NCBI RefSeq assembly: GCF_003719725.1
Contig: NZ_RIAX01000007.1
Location: 1 to 64,000, forward strand
DNA: 64,000 nt
Reading direction: 5' to 3'
DNA from: Planococcus salinus
GTDB lineage: Bacteria; Bacillota; Bacilli; Bacillales_A; Planococcaceae
A model generated the notes under the pieces. The model was not told where the DNA came from. It was given only the letters and a program-made list of their open reading frames with translations, and searched no databases. Made by a program: the position numbers and the translations under genes. Every line of letters begins with the position of its first letter. Positions within the stretch are counted from its first letter, which is position 1. Shown piece by piece: positions 17,646 to 25,758 of this stretch.

Positions 17646-17942
17646 TTATGTTTTTTCGATCAGCTCCAAATAATAATCGGCTGTCTGGCCTTCTTTGTAC
17701 AAATTAGTGATGGAAGTTGAATAATTGGAGATGCTGGCTTCAAAATCCAACTCTTCTTCAGGCACTTTGATGCGAAAATCCATTCCATAGAGCAGTACTG
17801 CAATATCGTGATATTCCTCGCTTGTCACTTTAAAATCGAATTTGATTTTTTGCAGCGGCTGTCCCGAAGAGCCGCTGACTTGTTCTTTCTGAAAGTTCAA
17901 TGCTTCAATTTCCGTGTCGTTGATCCATACTTTTGTCGTCAT
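17646..17942 (-). CDS. DUF3219 (YkvR-like) protein
   Basis: A 98-residue protein matching the small DUF3219/YkvR family of Bacillales. The central TSEEYHDIAVLLYGMDFRI and the later NYSTSITNLYKEGQTADYYL are the recognisable blocks. The family has no assigned function. The ATG is three bases after the stop of the upstream acyl-CoA-dehydrogenase-like gene, so the two are co-transcribed. Confidence 0.82.
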   Translation of the reverse strand: MTTKVWINDTEIEALNFQKEQVSGSSGQPLQKIKFDFKVTSEEYHDIAVLLYGMDFRIKVPEEELDFEASISNYSTSITNLYKEGQTADYYLELIEKT

Positions 17943-17945
17943 TTG

Positions 17946-19103
17946 TTAGTCCACCTTTCTTTTTGTGAAAGCTTCGATTGCTTTTCCTGCCAGTTGGCTC
18001 TTGACCATATCTTCCATTGGAGGATTATAAAGGCCGGCACGGACATTCATGTAATGGCGGTGCATTGGATTGGATTGGGATAAAGCGCGGGATCCGACAA
18101 TTTTCATGGCTTTGTCGACGATACCGATGGCGGCGTTGGTCACTGCGATTTTTGTCACATTGAGGGCTTCACCCATCGAGCTTTTATCGGCGGCGTTCTC
18201 ATAACGTTCTACAGTGCCATAAAGAAGGTGGCGGGCAGTAACAAGTTCGAGTTCCATTTCTCCGATGGTTTGTCGGATGTTTGGTGCTTCGGCAATAGGC
18301 TTTTCCAGTGAAGCCGGTGTATACGTTGCTGCAAAGTCGACGGCATAAGCTCGCGCAGCTGCGGCAATTCCGATATAGCAGGCAGGAATGTGCAGCAGCC
18401 AGCCTTTGGCGCCTGCCGGCACTGATGGTGATTTTAATATAAAAGAAGCGGGGACGCGGACATTTTCCAGTACAAGCGTATGGCTTGCCGTTCCCCTCAT
18501 CGCCAGCATATCCCATGATTCTTCAAAGGACACCCCAGGAGCATTTCTTGGTATGATGACAGTCTCTACTTCACCATTTTCCATTGCTGCGGTGACGAAG
18601 ATATAGTCGAGGACTGGTGACATGGAAACATACGTTTTTTCCCCATTGACAATCAAGTCGTTGCCGTCGCGAATCGCCGTTGTCCGCGGCAAAGCTCCGC
18701 GGGCCGGACTGCCGGCATTGTTTTCAGTAGCCGCCGTATTGATCAGTGCTCCGTTACGCACTTCCTGCAACACCCAGTCAGCAGATTGCTGGAGCCAGTG
18801 CCGGTTTTCAGCATACTCGAGCAGGATGCCCACATGCCAGCCAATCGACAAGCCGGTTTCGCCGGAGGCTTCTGAAATGGCTTCCTGGGCAAGTATGTAT
18901 TCGTATAAGCCAAAGCCCTGACCACCGTATTCTGTCGGAAGCGTCAGTTTGTGGTATTGTATCTGTTTTAACTCTTCGATGTTTTGAAATGGAAATGAAC
19001 CGAAAGCATCCAGCTCAGCTTCCCGCTGTTGGAAAGCGGGAGTGAGCGATTTGATCTGCCCGATCAAATTCTGTTGTTCCGGAGTTTTGACAAACGCATT
19101 CAT
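17946..19103 (-). CDS. acyl-CoA-dehydrogenase-family flavoprotein (YdbM/DszC-like)
   Basis: A 385-residue FAD or FMN flavoprotein with the three-domain acyl-CoA dehydrogenase fold. The middle-domain block INTAATENNAGSPARG and the WDMLAMRGTASH substrate-loop block are clear. The usual C-terminal EGT cofactor motif is replaced by YNPPMEDMVKSQLAGKAI, which points to the group with flavin monooxygenases such as DszC/SfnC rather than a plain beta-oxidation enzyme. The start ATG 19103 follows AAGGAGCG; the frame is open further upstream but that part overlaps the neighbouring terminator. The substrate is unknown. Confidence 0.83.
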   Translation of the reverse strand: MNAFVKTPEQQNLIGQIKSLTPAFQQREAELDAFGSFPFQNIEELKQIQYHKLTLPTEYGGQGFGLYEYILAQEAISEASGETGLSIGWHVGILLEYAENRHWLQQSADWVLQEVRNGALINTAATENNAGSPARGALPRTTAIRDGNDLIVNGEKTYVSMSPVLDYIFVTAAMENGEVETVIIPRNAPGVSFEESWDMLAMRGTASHTLVLENVRVPASFILKSPSVPAGAKGWLLHIPACYIGIAAAARAYAVDFAATYTPASLEKPIAEAPNIRQTIGEMELELVTARHLLYGTVERYENAADKSSMGEALNVTKIAVTNAAIGIVDKAMKIVGSRALSQSNPMHRHYMNVRAGLYNPPMEDMVKSQLAGKAIEAFTKRKVD

Positions 19104-19150
19104 TAACAATCGCTCCTTCTGATTTGCTCTGTTAAAACCATAACATGAAA

Positions 19151-19190
19151 AAACCGTCAAAGCGTTATTGCACGCTTTGACGGTTTGCAG
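19151..19190 (-). terminator. terminator of the YkvI-like transporter gene
   Basis: A perfect 14-bp stem AAACCGTCAAAGCG (19151-19164) / CGCTTTGACGGTTT (19173-19186). On the minus strand it is followed by TTTTTTCATG. The upstream half overlaps the last codons of the transporter. Confidence 0.9.
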
Positions 19191-20253
19191 GTCCGGTAAG
19201 ACCAACGGGTTTTACTTTTTTCCTGAATGAAGAGAAAATCAGCGCTCCGACAAGGAAAAGCCCAAGATAGCCGACGACCGGATAGAACATATTGACGAGT
19301 GATGTAAAGCCTACAAAACTCAATACATAAGCGATACCTCCGACAACCAATACAAAAATCCTGAATTTGTTGGTACCCATTACGACAAAACGGGCTGAGA
19401 ATGAAAACAGCATGCTGACAGCCGTATTGTAAATCATACCGAAAAGAATGAAGGACATGAAAAATCCAAGGATTGGAGAAATATCATCGGCAATTTGCAG
19501 CATCGGCATTTCGGAGCCGCCGACTGAATCGATTTTCGAGAAAAGCGCCAAATGGCTCAACAAAATCAGAACCCCGATGCCGAGGCCGCCGATAAGTCCA
19601 CCACGGGCTGCGACTTTTTCATCTTTTTCCGTGCCTCCCATGACGATAGCCATAGAAGCTCCGACAGCAATATTAAATGATACATAATTGATGGACGACA
19701 GGAACCAGTTAGGGACTGCTGAAATCTGCTCTTTGGCCAAAGGGTTAAGCTCAGCAAATGACAGCTCCATCGTGGTTAGGCTATAAATCATTAATGCAAT
19801 GACGGTAAAAACGAGAAAAGGTGTGATGGTTCCAATGACGGCAATGACTTTCTGGACATTCATCATAATGGTCAAAATAACCAGTATCGCCATTACTGTG
19901 CTTCCGAGTGCGGAGGAAAGGCCGAACTGCTGGGAGAAAATAGAGCCTGCTCCGGCAATCATGACCACTCCAACACCAAATAAGGTAAGGATGATTATGT
20001 AATCCACGATTCGGCCAATCCATTTTCCGCTGATCCCGTAAATCACTTCGCGATGTGAAGTGGTCTTCATCACGCTGCCGAGACGGGTCAGGCTCATACC
20101 GAGATAGGCGAACAAAACGGTGGATATTAATGCTCCGATAATGCCAAGGTAACCAAAGCTTGTAAAATATTGAAGAATCTCCTGACCGGAAGCGAAACCA
20201 GCTCCCACGATGATTCCGATAAACGCACTGCCCATTTTTATGCTTCTTTTCAT
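19165..20253 (-). CDS. YkvI-type membrane transporter (LeuT-fold)
   Basis: A 362-residue integral membrane protein with about ten hydrophobic helices. The first helix has the unwound glycine-rich segment IGIIVGAGFASGQEI typical of LeuT-fold (APC superfamily) carriers of the YkvI family. The substrate is unknown; amino acids or other organic solutes are plausible from the fold. The start ATG 20253 has an excellent AGGAGG nine bases upstream; the frame is open nine codons further but without a ribosome site. It ends in a strong terminator and is probably transcribed alone. Confidence 0.85.
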   Translation of the reverse strand: MKRSIKMGSAFIGIIVGAGFASGQEILQYFTSFGYLGIIGALISTVLFAYLGMSLTRLGSVMKTTSHREVIYGISGKWIGRIVDYIIILTLFGVGVVMIAGAGSIFSQQFGLSSALGSTVMAILVILTIMMNVQKVIAVIGTITPFLVFTVIALMIYSLTTMELSFAELNPLAKEQISAVPNWFLSSINYVSFNIAVGASMAIVMGGTEKDEKVAARGGLIGGLGIGVLILLSHLALFSKIDSVGGSEMPMLQIADDISPILGFFMSFILFGMIYNTAVSMLFSFSARFVVMGTNKFRIFVLVVGGIAYVLSFVGFTSLVNMFYPVVGYLGLFLVGALIFSSFRKKVKPVGLTGPANRQSVQ

Positions 20254-20351
20254 ACTGTTCCTCCTAGATGTCTGGTCCAAAATCTCAAAAAATTGAACTT
20301 ATACCAATATAGCAAAAACATACGACTTTCACAACAAAAGACAGAATAATT

Positions 20352-20870
20352 TCAGTCTTTCGAAACCTCGATGAATGCGGTTTCTTTTTGTCCTTTGGTG
20401 ACAGGGTAAAATTGATTAACTCCACTTTCTGCGTCCAACTGTCGCAATAATTCCATGCCTTGAATTTCCGTTATCAGCAAATCGACTGTATACACAGGGT
20501 TTTCCCCTTTCACTAAATGGCCGCCGAACACTGTTCCTTGTTGGTCGCACATGGTACCGTGGAGATGGATTTCGTATTCGCTGTCCCGCTGGCATACAAG
20601 CCCTGTGCCGTTCAGAAATTCAATGGGACCTTCTTTGGAGATCAATTCCCCGTACCCAGCGCCCAGTTTCGAGTCCGGTACAGGCACCAAATAAAAAAAT
20701 CCTGATTTCTGAAAGCTGCCGAAGCACGTTGAAATCTGTGCATACGTTATGTCATTTGCCGAGCAAAGTTCTTCAATCCCTGTCATCAGGTCTGTCCCTG
20801 GCAATAACCGGGCAGCTATCACCTTGCCGGTAGAGCCGTTTGCATAATGAATCCGGGTGGAATCTTTCAT
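20352..20870 (-). CDS. PPC/DUF296 domain protein
   Basis: A 172-residue protein with a single PPC (DUF296) domain, the trimeric fold also found in plant AT-hook proteins. It has the typical LLPGTDLMTGIEELCSANDI opening and the conserved His-containing strand IHLHGTMCDQQGTVFGGHLV, whose histidines often bind metal. Bacterial members are of unknown role, sometimes called DNA-binding. The ATG start at 20870 has AAGGATG upstream. It is divergent from the S-box operon. Confidence 0.8.
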   Translation of the reverse strand: MKDSTRIHYANGSTGKVIAARLLPGTDLMTGIEELCSANDITYAQISTCFGSFQKSGFFYLVPVPDSKLGAGYGELISKEGPIEFLNGTGLVCQRDSEYEIHLHGTMCDQQGTVFGGHLVKGENPVYTVDLLITEIQGMELLRQLDAESGVNQFYPVTKGQKETAFIEVSKD

Positions 20871-20949
20871 TCAAATCATCCTTTCAGTCTTTTATTAATC
20901 ATATACTACAATAGATAACAAAATGAAAAAATAATAAATATAAAAAGTG

Positions 20950-20978
20950 TTGACTTTAATTTAGTGATGCGCTAAATT
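20950..20978 (+). promoter_or_regulatory. promoter of the methionine uptake operon with overlapping palindrome
   Basis: A -35 TTGACT (20950-20955) and -10 TAAATT (20973-20978) are spaced by 17 bases. A perfect inverted repeat AATTTAG-N7-CTAAATT (20958-20964 and 20972-20978) fills the spacer and covers the -10, the position expected for a repressor operator. Confidence 0.75.
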
Positions 20979-21015
20979 ATGTATTAACGTTTCAATAACT
21001 GAATTAGCTGATAAT

Positions 21016-21129
21016 CTCTTATCAAGAGTAGCGGAGGGACTGGCCCTATGAAGCTCGGCAACCATTCATGCAGCGGCATGGAAAGGTGCTACATCCAGCA
21101 AAACAGGCAACTGTTTTGAAAGATAAGAG
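21016..21129 (+). ncRNA. SAM-I (S-box) riboswitch aptamer
   Basis: Consensus S-box: P1 CTCTTATC (21016-21023) pairs with GATAAGAG (21122-21129). Conserved blocks AGAGTAGCGGAGGGACTGGC, ATGAAGCTCGGCAACC and AAGGTGCTACATCCAGCAAAA follow in order. It binds S-adenosylmethionine and turns the downstream methionine transport genes off when SAM is plentiful. AAGAGAGG (21125-21132), which includes part of the P1 3' strand, is complementary to CCTCTCTT (21156-21163) of the terminator, giving the expected anti-terminator. Confidence 0.97.
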
Positions 21130-21154
21130 AGGATGGATTTTCTTTTGAATTTAC

Positions 21155-21190
21155 GCCTCTCTTTCTTAATTGAAAGGGAGGCTTTTTAAT
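21155..21190 (+). terminator. SAM-dependent terminator of the S-box leader
   Basis: The stem GCCTCTCTTTC (21155-21165) pairs with GAAAGGGAGGC (21172-21182), followed by TTTTTAATTT. It is mutually exclusive with the anti-terminator formed by 21125-21132. Confidence 0.93.
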
Positions 21191-21225
21191 TTATTGAGCG
21201 AAAAAAATTCAATGGGGGAAACAAC

Positions 21226-22035
21226 ATGAAAAAATTAGGTTTTTTGTCAACGGCGGTATTGGCAGCAGGTTTATTGGCAGGATGTACAGGAAGTGCGGAG
21301 TCTGAAGAATTGAGCGAAGACAAATTGGTGATTGGTGTTACTTCAGGACCACATGAACAAATTGTCGAGAAGGTTGCGGAAGTGGCCGCAGAAGATGGAT
21401 TGGAGCTCGAATTGAAAGTTTTCACTGATTATGTATTGCCGAATACAGCTTTGGCTGAAGGAGATCTGGATGTCAACAGCTACCAGCACGAACCTTTCCT
21501 GGAAAAATTCAATGATGACCACGATACAGACTTAGTTACTGTATCTACCACAATTTTAAATCCAATGGGTGTTTATTCAGATCAGTATGCCTCCATTGAA
21601 GAACTTCCTCAAGGCGCTACATTCGGCTTGCCGAATGACCCGACGAATGGTGCCCGTGCCCTTTTCATCCTGGAAGAAGCAGGAGTCATTACACTTAAAG
21701 AAGGCACAGGACTAACAGCTTCAATTTTCGATGTGGAAGAAAATCCGAAAGAACTGGAATTCATTGAGCTGGATGCCGCTCAAATTCCAAAGCAGTTAAG
21801 TGAAGTAGATGCAGCGGCGATCAATACAAACTTTGCGATTGAAGCTGGCTTGAACACTATCAAAGATTCAATTTTGCTTGAGTCAAGCGAATCACCATAC
21901 GTCAATTACCTGGTAGTAAGAGAAGAAAATGAAAACGATGCGGTGCTTGAGAAATTAACGCAAGCCTATCAGTCAGATGAAGTAAAAGCTTTCATTGAAG
22001 AAGAGTTCAAAGGATCAGTTTTAGCAATCTGGTAA
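21226..22035 (+). CDS. metQ: methionine-binding lipoprotein of the MetNIQ importer
   Basis: Substrate-binding protein (NlpA/MetQ family), 269 residues, anchored outside the membrane. It has a signal and lipobox LLAGC ending near Cys20, then the typical LVIGVTSGPHEQIVEKV and DVNSYQHEPFLEKFN blocks that bind D- or L-methionine. ATG 21226 follows GGGGGAAACAAC. It is the first gene after the SAM riboswitch, so it is expressed when SAM is low. The order metQ-metN-metI differs from the metN-first order of Bacillus subtilis. Confidence 0.95.
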   Translation: MKKLGFLSTAVLAAGLLAGCTGSAESEELSEDKLVIGVTSGPHEQIVEKVAEVAAEDGLELELKVFTDYVLPNTALAEGDLDVNSYQHEPFLEKFNDDHDTDLVTVSTTILNPMGVYSDQYASIEELPQGATFGLPNDPTNGARALFILEEAGVITLKEGTGLTASIFDVEENPKELEFIELDAAQIPKQLSEVDAAAINTNFAIEAGLNTIKDSILLESSESPYVNYLVVREENENDAVLEKLTQAYQSDEVKAFIEEEFKGSVLAIW

Positions 22036-22102
22036 AAATTTGGAAAGCCATTGGGCGTTTGAGCCGATGGCCTTTCCTGCTTTAAAGGGAAGAGGGACTA
22101 AC

Positions 22103-23131
22103 TTGATACAACTTGAGAATATATCGAAAAAGTACACAACGAAAAAAGGCACCATCGAAGCTGTGAAAGATGTTTCATTGCACGTGAAAAAAGGGGAAAT
22201 CCACGGGGTCATCGGCTACAGCGGAGCAGGGAAAAGTACGTTGATCCGCTGTGTCAATCTATTGGAAGCTCCTACTGCCGGGAAGGTACGGCTCAATGAC
22301 AAGGAGTTCACCGAGTTGTCAAAAGCGCAGCTTCTGGCTGAACGAAAAAACATCGGCATGATTTTCCAGGGCTTTAACTTATTGAAAACAGCCACTGTTG
22401 GCGATAATATTGCCATTCCACTGAAACTGATCGGTGTGAAGCCAAGTGATATAGCAGCACGTGTTGACAAATACTTGGAAATCGTCGGGTTGACTGACAA
22501 GAAAAATGCATTTCCGGGTCAATTGTCGGGCGGGCAAAAGCAGCGTGTGGCCATTGCCCGTGCGCTCGCACAAGAGCCGGATGTATTGCTGAGTGATGAA
22601 GCCACCAGTGCTCTTGATCCGGAGACAACCGAATCCATTCTGGATCTATTGTTGAAAATCAACGCAGAATTCGGCATTACGATTTTGCTGATTACACATG
22701 AAATGCAGGTGATTCAAAGAATCTGTGACCATGTCTATGTAATGGAAGCAGGGGAGATCGTGGAAGACGGTCCGGTGATCGATTTGTTTTCGCAGCCAAA
22801 ACATAAGACAACACGGAGTTTCTTAAACACCATTTCACAACGGAAATTGTCAAAGGAATTTGTCGACAATTTGAAAAAGACCGGCTCGGTGCTGCGATTG
22901 ACTTTCAGAGGCGAGGCTACAGGCGATCCGGTACTGGCGGCCGTTTCAAAAGAATTTAACGTAAAGCCGAATATTTTAACTGCCAATATCATGGAGTTGA
23001 AAAACGGGGTGATCGGAAACCTCGATGTCCACATGGCTGGAGAAAAAGAAGAAGTGGCCCGTTCGTTGGCTTTTCTGGAAGCGCAGGGCGTAGTTATAGA
23101 GGATTGGGATGATCAATATGGAAAGAATTAA
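22103..23131 (+). CDS. metN: methionine ABC transporter ATP-binding protein
   Basis: ABC ATPase that powers methionine import. Walker A GYSGAGKST is at 38-46; LSGGQKQRVAIARAL is the ABC signature, and LLSDEATSALDP the Walker B. The C-terminal 80 residues form the NIL domain that senses intracellular methionine and inhibits transport. I choose TTG 22103 (AGAGGGACTAAC upstream), giving 342 residues as in the family; the longer frame from 22040 adds an unrelated 21-residue head. Its end overlaps metI by 23 bases. Confidence 0.95.
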   Translation: MIQLENISKKYTTKKGTIEAVKDVSLHVKKGEIHGVIGYSGAGKSTLIRCVNLLEAPTAGKVRLNDKEFTELSKAQLLAERKNIGMIFQGFNLLKTATVGDNIAIPLKLIGVKPSDIAARVDKYLEIVGLTDKKNAFPGQLSGGQKQRVAIARALAQEPDVLLSDEATSALDPETTESILDLLLKINAEFGITILLITHEMQVIQRICDHVYVMEAGEIVEDGPVIDLFSQPKHKTTRSFLNTISQRKLSKEFVDNLKKTGSVLRLTFRGEATGDPVLAAVSKEFNVKPNILTANIMELKNGVIGNLDVHMAGEKEEVARSLAFLEAQGVVIEDWDDQYGKN

Positions 23132-23789
23132 TACATTTATCTCAGAATGGCTTCCGATTATCGGAGGTTCTATCGTTGAAACAGCACAAATGGTGATAAT
23201 TTCCCTTCTTATCTCCACGGTACTCGGAATTCCTCTTGGGATTTTACTCGTTTTAACACGTCGCGGGCAAGCATGGGAAAACAAATGGGTATACCAAATT
23301 CTGAACCTGGTCGTCAATATTATCCGTTCGATTCCGTTCATCATCCTGTTATTCTTCATCCTGCCGTTCACCAAGCTTCTTGTGGGAACGACAATTGGTG
23401 TTCAGGGTGTAATTGTGCCGCTCGTTATCTATACGGCCCCTTATATAGCACGGTTGATGGAATCTTCCTTGTTGGAAGTGGAAAGCGGCGTCAGAGAAGC
23501 GTATGAAGCAATGGGCATTAAAACGCGCCATATTATTTGGAATGTCATGCTCCGTGAAGCTCGTCCGTCCATCGTTCTTGGATTGACGATTGCTACAGTC
23601 GGCTTGATCGGGGCTACTGCAATGGCTGGTCTTGTCGGTGCAGGAGGACTTGGTGACTTAGCTTACCGTTATGGCCACTTACGTTACGAAGTGGACGTCA
23701 TGTACGCCACTGTGTTTGTTTTGATCGTTTTGGTACAGGGAATTCAAAGCCTCGGAAATTACGTGGCAGCACGTCTGAAGAAAGATTGA
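23109..23789 (+). CDS. metI: methionine ABC transporter permease
   Basis: Inner-membrane permease of MetNIQ, 226 residues, five predicted membrane helices. The cytoplasmic coupling loop reads EAYEAMGIKTRHIIWNVMLRE, the EAA motif contacted by MetN. ATG 23109 has GAGG six bases upstream; a second ATG at 23118 is possible. It overlaps the metN 3' end, so the two are translationally coupled. Confidence 0.94.
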   Translation: MINMERINTFISEWLPIIGGSIVETAQMVIISLLISTVLGIPLGILLVLTRRGQAWENKWVYQILNLVVNIIRSIPFIILLFFILPFTKLLVGTTIGVQGVIVPLVIYTAPYIARLMESSLLEVESGVREAYEAMGIKTRHIIWNVMLREARPSIVLGLTIATVGLIGATAMAGLVGAGGLGDLAYRYGHLRYEVDVMYATVFVLIVLVQGIQSLGNYVAARLKKD

Positions 23790-23807
23790 CGAAGGGAGCC
23801 AACAGTA

Positions 23808-24584
23808 ATGGGGAACGAATTATATATAGAAAAAAACGGCCCGGTTGCCACATTGGTTATCGACCGTGCAGAACAGCGCAATGCCTTTTCACTTGAAATG
23901 TTCCAGAAGTTGCCGGAACTGTTGGAGGAAGTAGCAGCAGACCCCACACTTCGGGTCTTGGTAGTGAGAGGTGTGGACGATCGGGCTTTCTCCGCAGGCG
24001 CTGATATCAAAGAGTTTCTGGGCAACCGGCTGTCTCAGGAAAAAGCGAAAAATTACAATGACCATGCGCTGCAGGCAGTGGAAAAGCTTTACCGTTTTCC
24101 GAAACCGACGATTGCCCTGATCCGGAAGCTGGCGATTGGCGGGGGCTTGGAACTGGCCATGGCCTGTGATTTCCGTTTTGCTTCACGCAACAGCAAATTC
24201 GGCATCACCGCCGCACGTCTCGGCATCATTTACAATTTGACGAGTACGAAACGGCTGATGAATGTCATCGGACCGGTAAAAGCAAAAGAGCTATTGTACA
24301 CCGGCAAGCTGATTGATGCACAAGAAGCAAAAGAGATCGGAATTATTCAGGAACTGTATGAAGGAGATGCGGCCAATGAGGCGGCATACCAGTTCGCAGG
24401 TGAACTGGCGGCCACATCTGCTACCGCGCTCAGAGGCAATAAGAAAGTCATTCAGGCCATCATTGATGGCGATCAATCTGAAAACGAAGAGATTGCTTCC
24501 ATGATTCTGGATTCTTTTGAATCCGATGATTACAAAGAAGGCATTCAGGCTTTCATGGAAAAAAGACAACCGAATTTTACATAA
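23808..24584 (+). CDS. enoyl-CoA hydratase/isomerase family protein
   Basis: Crotonase-fold protein of 258 residues. The oxyanion-hole blocks are RAFSAGADIKEF (about 64-75) and KLAIGGGLELAMACDFR (about 107-123). The hydratase Glu positions are partly changed (ITAARLGIIYNLTSTKRL in the second loop), so hydratase, isomerase or hydrolase activity cannot be chosen. It begins 18 bases after metI, with AAGGGAGCC as ribosome site and no terminator between them, so it probably shares the SAM-controlled transcript. Confidence 0.88.
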   Translation: MGNELYIEKNGPVATLVIDRAEQRNAFSLEMFQKLPELLEEVAADPTLRVLVVRGVDDRAFSAGADIKEFLGNRLSQEKAKNYNDHALQAVEKLYRFPKPTIALIRKLAIGGGLELAMACDFRFASRNSKFGITAARLGIIYNLTSTKRLMNVIGPVKAKELLYTGKLIDAQEAKEIGIIQELYEGDAANEAAYQFAGELAATSATALRGNKKVIQAIIDGDQSENEEIASMILDSFESDDYKEGIQAFMEKRQPNFT

Positions 24585-24600
24585 AAGAGGAGAGAGACCG

Positions 24601-25743
24601 ATGAGCAGCACAGTAAAAGGAGACGCTTTACTGAAGAGCATTGTGTCACAAAACGAGTCGCCTTTGACACATGAAGAATGGGAAGAAAGTGCAAAAAAGA
24701 AAATGAAGCCTCATGAATTTGGCCATATCCGTTCAGGCGCGGGGGCGGAAGAAACGCTGCGCCGCAACCGTGAAGCTTTTTCAAAATGGGCAATCGTTCC
24801 GCGGATGCTGAACGATGTCTCTTCTGTTGATACGTCGATTAATTTGTTTGGACGTAAATACGATCATCCTTTTCTGCTTGCTCCAATCGGTATGCAAAAA
24901 CTTGCGGACGAAGAAGGCGATCTGGCATCGGTCAGAGGAGCCGCCAAATGGAACGTTCCTTTTATCACCAGTACAGTTTCCAGCTATTCATTGGAAGATA
25001 TCGCGGAAGCTGCTGGCTCGAACCCGCGTTGGTTTCAGCTTTATTGGTCCAATAACGAGAAGATTTCCTACAGTATGCTGCAGCGCGCTGAACAGGCAGG
25101 ATACGAAGCGATTGTCGTAACGGTGGATACGGTTATGCTCGGTTGGCGGGAAGAAGATCTCCGCAATGGCTATTCACCTTTGCGCGCAGGAGTCGGCAAA
25201 GCGAATTATGTGAATGATCCGGTTTTCATGGAGTCGTTGACGGATAAAAGTGATGCGGGAGTTATTCAAGGAATTCTGGAAAACGTCTATCATCCTTCTT
25301 TTAACTGGAAAAAGATCGAGGAAATAAAAAAAGCGACCAAATTGCCGGTTTTACTGAAAGGGATTTTACACCCGGAAGATGCGATATTGGCGATGGAAGC
25401 AGGGATAGATGGTATCATCGTCTCCAATCATGGTGGCCGTCAGCTTGATGGCGTGACGTCTTCGCTGGATGCACTTCCGGCAATTGCCGAAGTAGTCAAC
25501 GGCAAAATTCCATTGATTTTGGACAGTGGAATCCGCAGAGGAACTGATCTGGTCAAAGCGTTGATCCTTGGGGCAAGCGCTGTCCTTCTGGGCCGGCCTT
25601 ATATATACGGCTTAGCGACAGCCGGTCAGGCAGGTGTCGAACAAGTGCTTGGAAATTTCATCGAAGAAACGAGAGTCACCCTTGCTTTGTCAGGGATTGC
25701 AAAAGTGGCGGAGATGCCTTCGATTAAACTGATCCGACAGTGA
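24601..25743 (+). CDS. FMN-dependent 2-hydroxyacid dehydrogenase/oxidase (lactate 2-monooxygenase-like)
   Basis: TIM-barrel flavoenzyme of the glycolate oxidase/lactate monooxygenase family, 380 residues. The active-site segment IIVSNHGGRQLDG holds the catalytic His and the substrate-binding Arg, LPVLLKGILHPEDA holds the FMN-binding Lys, and LDSGIRRGTDLVKAL binds FMN phosphate. It oxidises a small 2-hydroxy acid to the 2-oxo acid (or its decarboxylated product). ATG 24601 follows AGAGGAGAGAGACC. It lies in a run with metQNI, an enoyl-CoA hydratase and a CoA-transferase. Confidence 0.9.
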   Translation: MSSTVKGDALLKSIVSQNESPLTHEEWEESAKKKMKPHEFGHIRSGAGAEETLRRNREAFSKWAIVPRMLNDVSSVDTSINLFGRKYDHPFLLAPIGMQKLADEEGDLASVRGAAKWNVPFITSTVSSYSLEDIAEAAGSNPRWFQLYWSNNEKISYSMLQRAEQAGYEAIVVTVDTVMLGWREEDLRNGYSPLRAGVGKANYVNDPVFMESLTDKSDAGVIQGILENVYHPSFNWKKIEEIKKATKLPVLLKGILHPEDAILAMEAGIDGIIVSNHGGRQLDGVTSSLDALPAIAEVVNGKIPLILDSGIRRGTDLVKALILGASAVLLGRPYIYGLATAGQAGVEQVLGNFIEETRVTLALSGIAKVAEMPSIKLIRQ

Positions 25744-25758
25744 GGAGGTTGAGTGACA

